A DNA stretch of 38,991 nucleotides from Alistipes sp. (GCA_017555695.1 JAFZFX010000031.1:1-38991), one strand, 5' to 3'; counted from the first letter of the stretch, positions 1 through 9,466 are shown. The notes: a model not told the origin generated them from the letters alone. Numbers and translations are program-made.

Positions 1-1017
1 ATGAGCCGTTTCAAGCCCACTGACAAGGATTTCGAGGAGAATTTCAATCTTTCGTTCTTCCAGGAGAACAACATCAAGTTGTTGGTAACAGTTGGTGGTG
101 ATGACACTGCTTCAACTGCTAACCGTATCGCTAAGTTCTTGGAGGCTAAGCAGTATCCTATTGCTAACATCCATGTTCCCAAGACTATCGACAACGACCT
201 CCCCTTGCCCGCAGGTACTCCCACATTCGGTTACCAGTCAGCAAAGGAGGGTGGTACAGTTATCGGTCGTGCCGTTTACAACGACGCTCGCACTTCAGCT
301 AACTGGTTCGTAGTTGCAGCTATGGGTCGTTCAGCTGGTCACCTCGCATTCGGTATCGGTTCTGCTTGCCACTACCCGATGATCGTTATCCCCGAGATGT
401 TCAACAAGACAGAGATTACTATTGAGAAGATTGTAAACTTGGTTGTTTCATCTATCATCAAGCGTAAGATTATGGGTATCGACTACGGTGTTGCAATGAT
501 CTCAGAGGGCGTATTCCACGCTTTGTCTGACGAGGAGATTCGCAACTCTGGTATCCACTTCACTTACGACGACCACGGTCACCCCGAGTTGGGTAAGGTA
601 TCTAAGGCTAACATCTTCAACGAGTTGTTGGAGAACAAGCTCAAGGAGCTCGGCATCAAGGTTAAGTCTCGTCCCGTTGAGATTGGTTACGAGGTACGCT
701 GCCAGACTCCTATCGCTTACGACTTGGTATACTGCTCTGAGTTGGGTATGGGCGTTTACAAGCTCTTCGCTGAGGGTAAGACAGGTTGCATGGTTTACAT
801 CTCACAGGATGGTTTCGTATCACCTCTCTACCTGAAGGATTTGCAGGATCCCACAACTGGCAAGATTCCTCCCCGTCTCGTAAACATCGAGTCAGACAAG
901 ATTCAGCAGGTTATCAACAACCTCCTGCACTATGTAACTGAGGCTGACTACGAGGCTGCTAAGGCTTATGTAGCTAACCCCGAGGCTTACGACTTCAAGA
1001 AGATTTTGGAGTGGTAA
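1..1017 (+). CDS. pfp: PPi-dependent 6-phosphofructokinase, 3' part (5' end outside window)
   Basis: Phosphorylates fructose-6-phosphate to the 1,6-bisphosphate in glycolysis, in the cytoplasm. The 338 visible residues carry the donor-site motif GGDDT (32-36), the catalytic motif PKTIDND (60-66) and MGRSAGHLA (108-116). ATP-dependent enzymes have GGDG and PGTIDND at these places; the second Asp and the Lys seen here are the known hallmarks of PPi users, so a reversible PPi-linked enzyme is inferred. Family members have roughly 80-100 more residues before GGDD, including the N-terminal glycine-rich loop, so the ATG at base 1 is probably an internal Met and the gene is cut by the window edge. 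A strong terminator follows the stop. Confidence 0.9.
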   Translation: MSRFKPTDKDFEENFNLSFFQENNIKLLVTVGGDDTASTANRIAKFLEAKQYPIANIHVPKTIDNDLPLPAGTPTFGYQSAKEGGTVIGRAVYNDARTSANWFVVAAMGRSAGHLAFGIGSACHYPMIVIPEMFNKTEITIEKIVNLVVSSIIKRKIMGIDYGVAMISEGVFHALSDEEIRNSGIHFTYDDHGHPELGKVSKANIFNELLENKLKELGIKVKSRPVEIGYEVRCQTPIAYDLVYCSELGMGVYKLFAEGKTGCMVYISQDGFVSPLYLKDLQDPTTGKIPPRLVNIESDKIQQVINNLLHYVTEADYEAAKAYVANPEAYDFKKILEW

Positions 1018-1035
1018 TCCAACCTCGATAAATAA

Positions 1036-1073
1036 GAAAAACGCTGTACCTCACGGGATACAGCGTTTTTTGT
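1036..1073 (+). terminator. Intrinsic terminator after pfp
   Basis: A 12-bp inverted repeat, 1037-1048 against 1059-1070 (AAAAACGCTGTA / TACAGCGTTTTT), has a 10-nt loop and a T run. Its A-rich left arm also gives a T run on the other strand, so it may serve the minus-strand operon too. Confidence 0.85.
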
Positions 1074-1140
1074 TTCATCATTCTGACTCAAGTGCCGACC
1101 TAAAGCCCTCCGCACACGACGGCACGACTTTGGCCACAGA

Positions 1141-1548
1141 TTACTTCTTGCGCTTGAGTTTCTCGACAGAATTGCCCTGAATGGCCAGCAGTCGCACTTT
1201 ACTCGAAGAGTTGGTGTAGATTTGTATTACGCGATTGAAGACACCAGCCTCGACCTTATGAGGCTCGTACGACACCTCGATTACACCCGACTGACCAGGC
1301 ATAATAGGCTTGCGCGGATAGTGAATCGTCAGACACGAGCACGACTTGGTGATCTTCTTAATCACCAACGGCGCATCACCATCATTGACGAAACGAAACT
1401 CCTTCAACAAATCGCCACCCTTGCGCTCTACATCACCGAAGTCGTGCGTTGCGCAGTCGAAGGTCATCTTGGGACCCACCTGCTGCGCCACAGCATCAAC
1501 CGTACGGAAACACAGTGCCAACACAAGGCAGACAAACAATCTCAACAT
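1141..1548 (-). CDS. DUF1573 secreted protein
   Basis: A 135-residue protein of unknown function with a signal peptide (residues 1-21, hydrophobic core then AVA-Q), so periplasmic or outer-membrane associated. The body matches the DUF1573 pattern: FGDV, then a run of beta strands, the CSC motif (KSCSCLTI) and a YEP segment, an Ig-like fold similar to ASPM/SPD-2/Hydin domains. It ends in a basic tail (EKLKRKK). It lies 6 bp downstream of tonB and is presumably the last gene of the exbB-exbD-tonB transcript. The family is very common in Bacteroidetes, with no established role. Confidence 0.85.
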   Translation of the reverse strand: MLRLFVCLVLALCFRTVDAVAQQVGPKMTFDCATHDFGDVERKGGDLLKEFRFVNDGDAPLVIKKITKSCSCLTIHYPRKPIMPGQSGVIEVSYEPHKVEAGVFNRVIQIYTNSSSKVRLLAIQGNSVEKLKRKK

Positions 1549-1554
1549 CTTACC

Positions 1555-2232
1555 TTAATTTAATTTGAAATTATAAGTAATGGTACCGCCCTGCACAAAA
1601 CTGCGGCTCTCGGTAAAGCGCGCACGCTTTGCCGCATCGATGGCTGCCGCAATAAGTGCAGCATCCGACGAAGTAGAGCCCTTGGGCTCGTAGGCTGCGC
1701 TGGTAACACGACCATTCTTATCCACCGCAACACGAATGACAATCTTACCACTCACATTACCCGGATACGATGGAACGGGCAGGTTACCCACCAGACCTCG
1801 GCCACGCAGACCCTCATCCAGTTGGTCATTGCCAACGGGATTGAGGCCGCCGCCAGTGCCATTAGCCAGATTCTCATCACCCTCGCGTGCAAACGGATTA
1901 CCCAAATCTTCGGGCTCGTCCACACCACCCTTATTGCTCTGGAAGATAGCCTTACGATTGACCGTCTGGGTCTTCTCGTCGGTACCTGTCACCTGCTGCG
2001 AATTCTGGGTCGTAGAGGATAGATTCTGATGGCGTGGCGCCTGCTTCGTGACGACAGGGCGCGGACGCGGACGCTCATCCTCAATCTCGATAATCATCAT
2101 CTCGGGAGTCTCGACAACGGTTATCGGGATGTAGGTCAACAACATCAGCGCCGCCATAACTATAAGATAGGCTACCGCAGCCACACCTCCATAGAGGCGG
2201 GGGCGGTCGTCATTTTCTTCGTAGTAGTTCAT
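1555..2232 (-). CDS. tonB: TonB energy transducer (first copy)
   Basis: A 225-residue TonB-family protein that carries proton-motive energy from ExbB/ExbD to outer-membrane receptors. It has a short cytoplasmic N-terminus, one membrane segment (about residues 14-38), a Pro/Arg- and Asn/Gln-rich periplasmic linker, and a C-terminal TonB domain (about 150-225) with GKIVIRVAVDKNGRV and the closing strand GTITYNFKLN. It sits downstream of exbD with a 146-bp gap, longer than the other gaps in the cluster, so it may have its own control; a perfect 15-nt palindrome lies 13 bp before its ATG. A second, longer TonB lies at 22104-22961 on the same strand. Confidence 0.9.
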   Translation of the reverse strand: MNYYEENDDRPRLYGGVAAVAYLIVMAALMLLTYIPITVVETPEMMIIEIEDERPRPRPVVTKQAPRHQNLSSTTQNSQQVTGTDEKTQTVNRKAIFQSNKGGVDEPEDLGNPFAREGDENLANGTGGGLNPVGNDQLDEGLRGRGLVGNLPVPSYPGNVSGKIVIRVAVDKNGRVTSAAYEPKGSTSSDAALIAAAIDAAKRARFTESRSFVQGGTITYNFKLN

Positions 2233-2245
2233 ACTCTTAAATATT

Positions 2246-2260
2246 CAGATTTCAAATCTG
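2246..2260. promoter_or_regulatory. Palindrome just upstream of tonB start
   Basis: CAGATTT-C-AAATCTG is a perfect 7+1+7 inverted repeat ending 13 bp before the tonB ATG. It could be a protein operator, or an mRNA hairpin acting on translation initiation or mRNA stability. No factor can be assigned. Confidence 0.4.
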
Positions 2261-2378
2261 TGCGTTCTCTCGTCTGGGGTTGCCTTGCTCACCGTAGCAA
2301 GCGGCCACACCCAAACGATACGCATAAAAAAGTGTGAATAATAGCCTAACTAACAGACTATACTATCACGCCACGGCA

Positions 2379-2783
2379 TTAAGGCTGCGTAGCGGCAATG
2401 AGTTTATATCCGTTATCTTTTGCAATATTCATCACCTGCACACTCTCGTCCCACTCGACAGTCTTGTCGGCGTGGAGCGATATGGTAGGCTCCTCCTGAC
2501 CCTCGAGGCGAGTCTTCAGAGCGCGAGCAATACCCTCGCGAGAGCCAACATTATCCAGCTCTACATAGTAGGTGTAGCGACCCGAGCCATTATCCTTGAT
2601 TGATACGGTCGTGATAGCTTTATCCTTGAGCTGGTTGGCACTCTTGGGCAACATCAACTTGATGGCGTTGGGATTAATCAGCGTCGTAGCGATAATCATA
2701 AAAATCAACAGCAAGAACATCAAGTCGGTCATAGACGATGCCGAATACGAGGCATTGACTTTAGAACCTCTCTTAATTGCCAT
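2379..2783 (-). CDS. exbD: ExbD/TolR biopolymer transport protein
   Basis: A 134-residue inner-membrane protein, the partner of ExbB in the proton-driven motor that energises TonB. It has a basic N-terminus, a single membrane helix (about residues 18-40, SSMTDLMFLLLIFMIIATTL) containing the Asp of the proton path (D20), and a periplasmic domain with the usual ExbD pattern (ISLHADKTVEWDESVQVMNIA). The start is 6 bp after the exbB stop, which supports co-transcription. Members of this family in Bacteroidetes are commonly annotated simply as biopolymer transporter ExbD. Confidence 0.9.
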   Translation of the reverse strand: MAIKRGSKVNASYSASSMTDLMFLLLIFMIIATTLINPNAIKLMLPKSANQLKDKAITTVSIKDNGSGRYTYYVELDNVGSREGIARALKTRLEGQEEPTISLHADKTVEWDESVQVMNIAKDNGYKLIAATQP

Positions 2784-2789
2784 AGTCTA

Positions 2790-3485
2790 TTACTTTACGG
2801 GTTGATTCAAAATATCCATAAACGCGATTGAGTTGGCCTCCATTTGGAATACCAACTTCTCGATACGAGCCACCAAGTAGTTGTAGCCGAAGTATGCGGG
2901 GATACCAACAACAAGACCCGCAACGGTTGTAACCATCGCTACATACATACCACCTGAAAGCAACGACATATCAACGGTACCACCAGCAGCAGCCATATCC
3001 ATAAATGTCTGCACCATACCGATAACTGTACCCAAGAAACCAATCATAGGCGCACCACCAGCGATAGTAGCCAAGAAGGGAAGACCGTTCTCCAACTTCG
3101 AAACCTCGAGGTTAGCCACATTCTCGATAGCTGTCTGAATGTCGCTCATAGGACGACCTACGCGCTCGATACCCTTCTCAATCATACGAGCGATGGGGGT
3201 GTTAGTCTTGCGGCAAAGCTCGATAGCGGCACGAATCTTACCATCAGAGATGTAGTCGCGGATACGGTTCATAAAGTTCATATCCAAACCCGAAGCCTTA
3301 CGGATAGCCATATAACGCTCAACGAAGATGAATACGGTAATACCACCCAAAATCATCAACGGCCACATCAACCATCCACCCTTGAGGAACAGTTCCCAAA
3401 GACCCATACGAGTTACCTCCTCGACAACTGCTGTTGTCTGACCTACTGCTGCTGCCGTCTCGGCAGCCTGAAGAAATCCAATCAT
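2790..3485 (-). CDS. exbB: MotA/TolQ/ExbB proton-channel family protein
   Basis: A 231-residue inner-membrane protein forming the proton channel of the ExbB-ExbD-TonB motor. Three hydrophobic segments are visible: residues about 28-55 (GGWLMWPLMILGGITVFIFV), about 138-160 (ATIAGGAPMIGFLGTVIGMV) and about 170-200. The GAPMIGFLGTVIGM stretch is the family signature. It leads exbB-exbD-tonB-DUF1573; 74 AT-rich bases separate it from the tamB stop. I found no exact TAnnTTTG element there, so read-through from tamB or a divergent promoter are both possible. Confidence 0.9.
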   Translation of the reverse strand: MIGFLQAAETAAAVGQTTAVVEEVTRMGLWELFLKGGWLMWPLMILGGITVFIFVERYMAIRKASGLDMNFMNRIRDYISDGKIRAAIELCRKTNTPIARMIEKGIERVGRPMSDIQTAIENVANLEVSKLENGLPFLATIAGGAPMIGFLGTVIGMVQTFMDMAAAGGTVDMSLLSGGMYVAMVTTVAGLVVGIPAYFGYNYLVARIEKLVFQMEANSIAFMDILNQPVK

Positions 3486-3559
3486 AATTTTTTCTTTTAA
3501 TTTATTTAAGTTTTATTGTATTATTGTTTCTCTACTTATATATATAATGTGTCGCGGCG

Positions 3560-6500
3560 CTATCTGCTATTTACTCTCTGCCCCTCGACAAATCTATTCA
3601 CCAATTCATTCTCACCACTACGCAGCAGACTATCCGACTGACGCAGGCGATCCTCCTCGCTCTCGCGCTCACGACGCTGACGCTCCTCACGACGGCGACG
3701 GCTCATAAAGCGCTCTCTCATCTTACGCTTCAAGTCCTCCCAATTATTGAAGTCCTCACGGTAATAGATACCCACTCCCGTCTCCTGCAGACCCTGGTTC
3801 TCGTCAAAGCGGTCGATGGTCTGCGTGAAGCCCTTGAGCTTAAGGTTACCATTCTGGTCGATAAGCCAGGTAATATAGGCCTCGCCCATAAAGTTCGACA
3901 TATTGCTGCTTGCCGCCATACGATTATCGACAAGGTAGTTACCCTCCAACTCCAACAGCAGGCGGTTATTGGCAAGACTCTTCGAGAATCCTACATCAAT
4001 CTCATCGCTCGTAAGCTCCGAACGGGGACGATAGCGCAGGATGATGTTGTAATCGTCACTCGAGAGCCAGTTACTCAACTGATTCGACAACAACTCAAAT
4101 CCCGTCGTAGCAGAGGCCGAAGCACCGATGCTCGACGAAGTAGATGAGTCGGAGTAGAAGGCACCGCTGACCAGCAGATACATAAACTGCGTAGCTATCG
4201 ACTGCTGGTTGTTGAGCAGGTTCGATACTGCATTCTGAATATCAGAATCAGCATTGGGCACCTCAATATCGAATGTAACCGTCGGGGCGGTGAGTCGCTC
4301 CGTCAGGTTGATGATACACTCCACAGGCACGGCACGCGTGATGTTCTCCAGTGTTGTGGACGACAGCAGCGGCTGCAACGAAGCCTTTAATTTATATACA
4401 GCATCGATATTCAGGCGGGCATCCAACGGGTCACCAGTCCACTGAATTGTAGAGCCACTCTCGATGATAAACTTCTTGTTGATGATATTCTGCAGCGTAA
4501 ACAGATAGCTACCCTCGGTGATGGTATAGTCACCATACATCTCGAAGATGTTTGCGCTCGGCACAATACGCATACTCATCTCGCCATTACCTCGAGCCTT
4601 GATAATATCGCCCACCGTCGGGTCGATAACCAACTGGACCTCGGTATTGGGCTTGGCCGTAAGCTCGATATTGATGTTCAGCGGATTCGAACTTGTCGTA
4701 GTCTGACGTTGACGATTGCGGCGCTCGAAGGCCATCTTACGGCGCACCAGATAGCTTGTCGAGTCGGCCACGGGCGCACCCTCACGACCAAAGACCACAA
4801 AGTCGGCATTCGATACATCAGACTTGCTCGACAGTGGCATAAAGAAGTGCGAGTTGCCCTCCGTAGAACCCACGATATCGAGCGTCGTACCCTTCTTACT
4901 ACCCGTCACTGTAGCCACACCCGAGCCATAGACCTTACCATAGAAGAGATCGTTATCCTTGATATCGGTATCGAGCACAAGCATATTGCGTGGCACGACA
5001 CGAATCGAGTATGCTATATTCGACAGATGCTCCAGACTGATATCCATCGTCATCAGACCGCTGTTGCCTTCGGCATCATACGCCCTGACATTGTTGGCCA
5101 GGAAGTGGTTATCCTTGACCTGCATTGTGGCGCGAGGAACCGAGTAACGCACCTGCGTATAGTCAATGGTGGTTGCCATATCGCTAATATTAATCTGGCC
5201 ATTGAGCTTGGCAGCACGGCGCTGACCCATAATCTCCAACTTGGCCACGGCCGAACCTTCGGTACCAGACATTATACCCTGCAGTACGGGGTCAATCGCA
5301 CTTACCGGCAAATTCTCGAATGTACCCTCAGCATAATAACGAACAGCGGTCGGGTCGTAGTATCCCGTTACCACATTCTTGCCCGTTCTGTCGTTCTTCA
5401 TACGCACTCTCACGCGCTGCTGACCCATATCCCACTCCGAGAGCAGACGCAAGGGCGCCACGGCAATCTGATTGACATACATACTATCTACGGCAATATC
5501 GGACATAATCTCCGCCGCGTTGAACACCGACTTCATCGAGGCCACACCACTACACAGACCCGTCACCATATAGTTCAGTCGCTTGACAAAGCCCATAAAC
5601 GGAGAGAGGTTAAACTCCTGCATCATCAGCGTCAGCGAGTCGCTCCTCTGACGCGAAGCCACACCATCCAGATGCAATAGCTGACGACCACTGCGAACCT
5701 TGAAGTCATTAACCACAATACGAGCCGTATCAATCATCACGGGGCCTGACGAGATACGCCAGTCACGCTCACGGTTACTTATGGTCGATGGCTGAATATT
5801 AATTACCACACGACGCTGTGCTGTCACCGAATCCTGAACAATATTTGCTCGAAGCCCCACAACACCTGAAGCCTTGTTTGCGTTATCGTTAAAACCAGCC
5901 GACAACACCACTCTATCGTTCTTCGCACCTCCCAATACCGAGAGTTGTGGCAAATGGAACGCTCCGGCATACAAATCCTCCGACTGCACATACATCGCAA
6001 GCGAGTCACCCTGATTAGTAAAGTTCATATTCAGGTTGGTCACCAATGTATTGCCACGCTCGACATACTGCGACTCGGCACGCAACGAGAGCAGGTTAAT
6101 GGCAGGATTCATCATAAAGTTTAGACTCGTACCCTCGGCCATACGCAGACCATTAGATATTGCATCCAACAGCGGGTCGATGGCCTTGACCTTGAGTGAG
6201 AGAGCAGAGTAGCCTCTGTCGTCGTTGCTCACATACTGGTCGTTATCCGACAAACCAGGCAGATACTTACGCATAGCCACACTCAAGTAACGAGCCACAT
6301 CGGCATACTTTGTCGGGCCCGTAAATGTAGCATCGACAAAGTCCGAAGTGAGATTCAGCGAGCGCTGGCCATCACCACTACGAGCCACCAGACGCACTGG
6401 TCCAGAACTCAGCGTATCGGCGTTGTAGTAATATCTACCCGACTCGATATTCAGAGAGCCGTTCATATCGTCAATATTGCGACCCACGGCATATAGTTCG

Positions 6501-8161
6501 GCATTGAAAGCCAGACGCGACACCGAATCGCGCTGGTTGATATTCATCTCGACCAGGTCAGCCTCCAGCACACTCAGTCGCATATCATATACGGGCTGTT
6601 CGCCGTTCATATCCACCAATCCGTTGAGCGACATCTTCAGCGGCGCGTTATCGCTACGCACCATCGCCACCACGCTCTTGTTGTTAAGGCTACCCGTCAC
6701 ATCAATCTCTTCGTAGCGGGCATCGCGGAACTCAATATCACCCACTCTTGCCTCGAAGCTACCAGATATACTCTGCTTAGTGGTGACACCATCAAATGTG
6801 GCATATGTGGTTGTAGAACCAAAGATATCGTTACGCAGCAGACGGCCCAAATCCACATAGCGCAGGTCAGCTATTGCACTGAGCGACGATGCAGCAGGCT
6901 TACCTGCCTCACGCTTCAGCGGTGAGCGCTGTGCCGTCAGTGAGATATTACCAATATCGGTCGAGAGCAACATATCGGCACTGCACGCAGCAAAGCCTCC
7001 GTTAAATCTACCCTGCGAGATGATTCTACCCGCCGCATCCACCATATCGGTAACCTTTGCGGGCAGGCTCTTGCCTGTTATGCCCTCCAACAGATACGAC
7101 AGGTCGGTCTCGTCACTATCCAGACGCTCCAGATTGAGCGCCATAGTAGCACTCTTCACCTCGGGCAGACCCTTGAGGTGTACCTCGGCACAAGCCGAAC
7201 TGCTCTGACCGAACTCCAACTCGTGGACATTCACCTTCAAGTCATCCACCGTACCATCCACCGAAGCGTTCACGCCATAGAGAATCAGATTCCACGGCAG
7301 AATCTTCGGCGCAAAGTGCGCCACATCGTCAGACGACACGCTACTATCATAGACCTCGCCCGAAATATTTACATTGTGGATAAAATCTTTGTAGGCCACC
7401 CAATTCTCGGCGCTGAGCACAAACGAGCGGAGTCGCAAATCCGACTTCTCGGCCATAATCTCGAAGTCGCGTAAATCAACCACACCCCTATCGACAAGGA
7501 AGTGACCCGTAAAATTCTGAATCGTAAAACCGCTATGTTCGCGAGTTGTAAAGTTACGCACACGACCACTCACTCGACCCTTCAGCAACTCAAAGTCCTC
7601 GACATAGGCCGATGTATTCTCGAAATGCATATCGCGATAGTCGATACCGTACGACGGGTGACGATGCTCCTGCTGCTCGACAACCAGAGTGAAGTCATCG
7701 ATCTTGACATCGTTAATCTTGAAGGCAAACTCACCCTTCTCGCGCAGGGTGTCGCGCTTGGCAAAGCTGTTCACCACCTCCTTGATGTTCATTACGCCGT
7801 TGGGTGTTTCACGCAGATAGAGTCTTGTGCGCTCAACCGAGCCGTTACGCAGTGTGAGGCCGCGCTCACCCTCGAAGTTTGAGAGATAGACCTTCACCTT
7901 ACCCACATAGAGCAGCGTGTCCTGCTGGAAATCCTCGACATAGAAACCATCCACAATGAGGCTTCCCATAGCACCCAAACGGATGCGGTCAATAGCCACC
8001 GTGGTGCCCAATTTGCGTGATATATGCGAGGTTGCTCTATGCACAATGAAGTTCTGCACCGAGGGCAAATCTATGACCAAAGTGAGCACAATAGGCAAAA
8101 ATATCAGAAACAATAGCGTGACTGATAGGACCTTTAACAATATTTTTGTAACTTTGCGCAT
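3560..8161 (-). CDS. tamB: TamB-family translocation/assembly protein
   Basis: A very large (1533-residue) AsmA/TamB-like protein predicted to span the periplasm and help in outer-membrane protein insertion or lipid transport. It has an N-terminal membrane anchor (about residues 5-28), a long repetitive beta-rich body (beta-taco groove expected for the family), a C-terminal TamB/DUF490 domain (for example GNGEMSMRIVPS followed by GDYTITEGSYLFTLQN and later YRPRSELTSDEIDVGFSKSL), and an Arg/Glu-rich tail. The reading frame stays open up to 8197, but a -7 promoter element at 8185-8192 would lie inside that extension, so the Met at 8161 (MRKVTK) is preferred. It is divergent from tsaD. TamA/Omp85 partners are not in the window. 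Confidence 0.88.
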   Translation of the reverse strand: MRKVTKILLKVLSVTLLFLIFLPIVLTLVIDLPSVQNFIVHRATSHISRKLGTTVAIDRIRLGAMGSLIVDGFYVEDFQQDTLLYVGKVKVYLSNFEGERGLTLRNGSVERTRLYLRETPNGVMNIKEVVNSFAKRDTLREKGEFAFKINDVKIDDFTLVVEQQEHRHPSYGIDYRDMHFENTSAYVEDFELLKGRVSGRVRNFTTREHSGFTIQNFTGHFLVDRGVVDLRDFEIMAEKSDLRLRSFVLSAENWVAYKDFIHNVNISGEVYDSSVSSDDVAHFAPKILPWNLILYGVNASVDGTVDDLKVNVHELEFGQSSSACAEVHLKGLPEVKSATMALNLERLDSDETDLSYLLEGITGKSLPAKVTDMVDAAGRIISQGRFNGGFAACSADMLLSTDIGNISLTAQRSPLKREAGKPAASSLSAIADLRYVDLGRLLRNDIFGSTTTYATFDGVTTKQSISGSFEARVGDIEFRDARYEEIDVTGSLNNKSVVAMVRSDNAPLKMSLNGLVDMNGEQPVYDMRLSVLEADLVEMNINQRDSVSRLAFNAELYAVGRNIDDMNGSLNIESGRYYYNADTLSSGPVRLVARSGDGQRSLNLTSDFVDATFTGPTKYADVARYLSVAMRKYLPGLSDNDQYVSNDDRGYSALSLKVKAIDPLLDAISNGLRMAEGTSLNFMMNPAINLLSLRAESQYVERGNTLVTNLNMNFTNQGDSLAMYVQSEDLYAGAFHLPQLSVLGGAKNDRVVLSAGFNDNANKASGVVGLRANIVQDSVTAQRRVVINIQPSTISNRERDWRISSGPVMIDTARIVVNDFKVRSGRQLLHLDGVASRQRSDSLTLMMQEFNLSPFMGFVKRLNYMVTGLCSGVASMKSVFNAAEIMSDIAVDSMYVNQIAVAPLRLLSEWDMGQQRVRVRMKNDRTGKNVVTGYYDPTAVRYYAEGTFENLPVSAIDPVLQGIMSGTEGSAVAKLEIMGQRRAAKLNGQINISDMATTIDYTQVRYSVPRATMQVKDNHFLANNVRAYDAEGNSGLMTMDISLEHLSNIAYSIRVVPRNMLVLDTDIKDNDLFYGKVYGSGVATVTGSKKGTTLDIVGSTEGNSHFFMPLSSKSDVSNADFVVFGREGAPVADSTSYLVRRKMAFERRNRQRQTTTSSNPLNINIELTAKPNTEVQLVIDPTVGDIIKARGNGEMSMRIVPSANIFEMYGDYTITEGSYLFTLQNIINKKFIIESGSTIQWTGDPLDARLNIDAVYKLKASLQPLLSSTTLENITRAVPVECIINLTERLTAPTVTFDIEVPNADSDIQNAVSNLLNNQQSIATQFMYLLVSGAFYSDSSTSSSIGASASATTGFELLSNQLSNWLSSDDYNIILRYRPRSELTSDEIDVGFSKSLANNRLLLELEGNYLVDNRMAASSNMSNFMGEAYITWLIDQNGNLKLKGFTQTIDRFDENQGLQETGVGIYYREDFNNWEDLKRKMRERFMSRRRREERQRRERESEEDRLRQSDSLLRSGENELVNRFVEGQRVNSR

Positions 8162-8184
8162 CGTGACTTGAGTCATAAAACTTA

Positions 8185-8192
8185 CAAAAGTA
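8185..8192 (-). promoter_or_regulatory. Bacteroidetes-type -7 element for tamB
   Basis: TACTTTTG on the minus strand matches TAnnTTTG. The expected transcript start is near 8178, giving a leader of about 17 nt to the Met at 8161. No clear -33 TTTG was found at 19-21 bp. Confidence 0.5.
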
Positions 8193-8233
8193 ACCATTTT
8201 TCTATTAAAAATAGAAAAAAAACGCCAAAAATT

Positions 8234-9262
8234 ATGGATATTACTATACTCGGAATAGAATCTTCGTGCGACGACACATCTGCGGCCGTCATTCGCAACA
8301 CCACACTCTTGTCGAATGTCATCGCTTCACAGGCCGTACACATCAAGTACGGAGGTGTTATTCCCGAACTTGCATCACGCGCCCATCAGCAGAACATCAT
8401 CCCCGTAGTTGATACGGCTCTCAAGGAGGCGGGAGTGACTCCCGACAAGATTGATGCCATAGCTTTCACGCGCGGACCAGGCCTGCTGGGTTCACTGCTC
8501 GTGGGTACATCGTTTGCCAAGGGTCTATCCATAGCACACAACATCCCGATGGTGGAGGTAAACCACCTTCAGGGACACATCCTTTCGCACTTTATCGACC
8601 TGCCCGACAGCGAGATAGCACACCCGTCATACCCATTCCTCTGCCTATTGGTTAGTGGCGGCCACACACAGATTGTGAAGGTCAGCTCGCCCCTGGAGAT
8701 GGAGATTATCGGCACCACTATCGACGATGCCGCAGGCGAGGCTTTCGACAAGTGCGCCAAGGTTATGGGACTCCCCTATCCTGGAGGTCCCGTCATCGAC
8801 CGTTTGGCCAAGGAGGGTAACCCCAAAGCCTTCGAATTTGCCAAGCCCCATGTGAAGGGCGAATTCGACTACTCGTTCTCGGGTCTTAAGACCTCGTTCC
8901 TCTACACTCTGCGCGATGCCGTAGCAACCGACCCCGACTTCGTCGAGAAGAACAAGGCCGACCTCTGCGCATCGTTGCAGCACACCATCGTAAGCATCTT
9001 GCTCGACAAACTCATCAAGGCCACCAAAGCTTTGGGTATCAAGGATGTTGCCATTGCAGGAGGCGTATCAGCCAACTCGGGTCTGCGCGATGCCGTAGCC
9101 GAGGCTGGACGCCGCAGAGGATGGCGCACATTCCTGCCGCCGTTGAAGTTCACCACCGACAACGCAGCGATGATTGCCATCTCGGGATACTACCGCTACA
9201 AGCAGGGGCTCATCACGGGTCTGGATGTATCACCCGTTGCCCGTCTGGAGGAGATTTTATAG
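8234..9262 (+). CDS. tsaD: tRNA N6-adenosine threonylcarbamoyltransferase TsaD
   Basis: Transfers the threonylcarbamoyl group onto A37 of ANN-reading tRNAs (t6A), working with TsaB/TsaE, which are not in this window. At 342 residues it has full family length and begins MDITILGIESSCDDTSAA. The metal-binding histidines are H111 and H115 (HLQGH), and SGGHT lies at 141-145; the ASKHA-type nucleotide site (IAGGVSANSGL, then FTTDNAAMI) is near the C-terminus. The frame is open upstream to 8168, but those extra residues are unlike the family, so 8234 is chosen. It is divergent from tamB across a 72-bp AT-rich spacer with a T/A-only hairpin (8197-8219). Confidence 0.95.
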   Translation: MDITILGIESSCDDTSAAVIRNTTLLSNVIASQAVHIKYGGVIPELASRAHQQNIIPVVDTALKEAGVTPDKIDAIAFTRGPGLLGSLLVGTSFAKGLSIAHNIPMVEVNHLQGHILSHFIDLPDSEIAHPSYPFLCLLVSGGHTQIVKVSSPLEMEIIGTTIDDAAGEAFDKCAKVMGLPYPGGPVIDRLAKEGNPKAFEFAKPHVKGEFDYSFSGLKTSFLYTLRDAVATDPDFVEKNKADLCASLQHTIVSILLDKLIKATKALGIKDVAIAGGVSANSGLRDAVAEAGRRRGWRTFLPPLKFTTDNAAMIAISGYYRYKQGLITGLDVSPVARLEEIL

Positions 9263-9282
9263 TCAATGGGAAAATATGATAC

Positions 9283-9319
9283 AAGGGGTTGTCCATCAAG
9301 CCGATGCGACAACCCTTTT
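9283..9319 (+). terminator. Terminator after tsaD
   Basis: GGTTGTC (9287-9293) pairs with GACAACC (9308-9314), extended by AAG/CTT around a bulge and followed by a T-rich tract. It resembles the hairpin after lpxA. Confidence 0.75.
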
Positions 9320-9466
9320 CTTTTTGCCTGGACTAAAGATTTTCTATTTTCGGAAGTTGAAATTCGCACCCCGAAACCACTCTTTCAAGAGAACAAAAAC
9401 ACCCCGTCGCCACCACCAAATATGGAGAAATCCAACATATTATTACCCAAAACGAATATTTTTTCA

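Noticed and set aside
2278-2310. CTTGCT/AGCAAG hairpin between exbD and tonB
   Set aside because: Only 6 bp, flanking bases do not extend the stem and no T run follows on the minus strand, so it is too weak to call a terminator.
4709-5680. 323-residue open frame on the plus strand inside tamB
   Set aside because: Antisense to tamB, rich in His/Arg/Thr as expected of a shadow frame, with no domain, signal peptide or promoter. The tamB frame is clearly the coding one.
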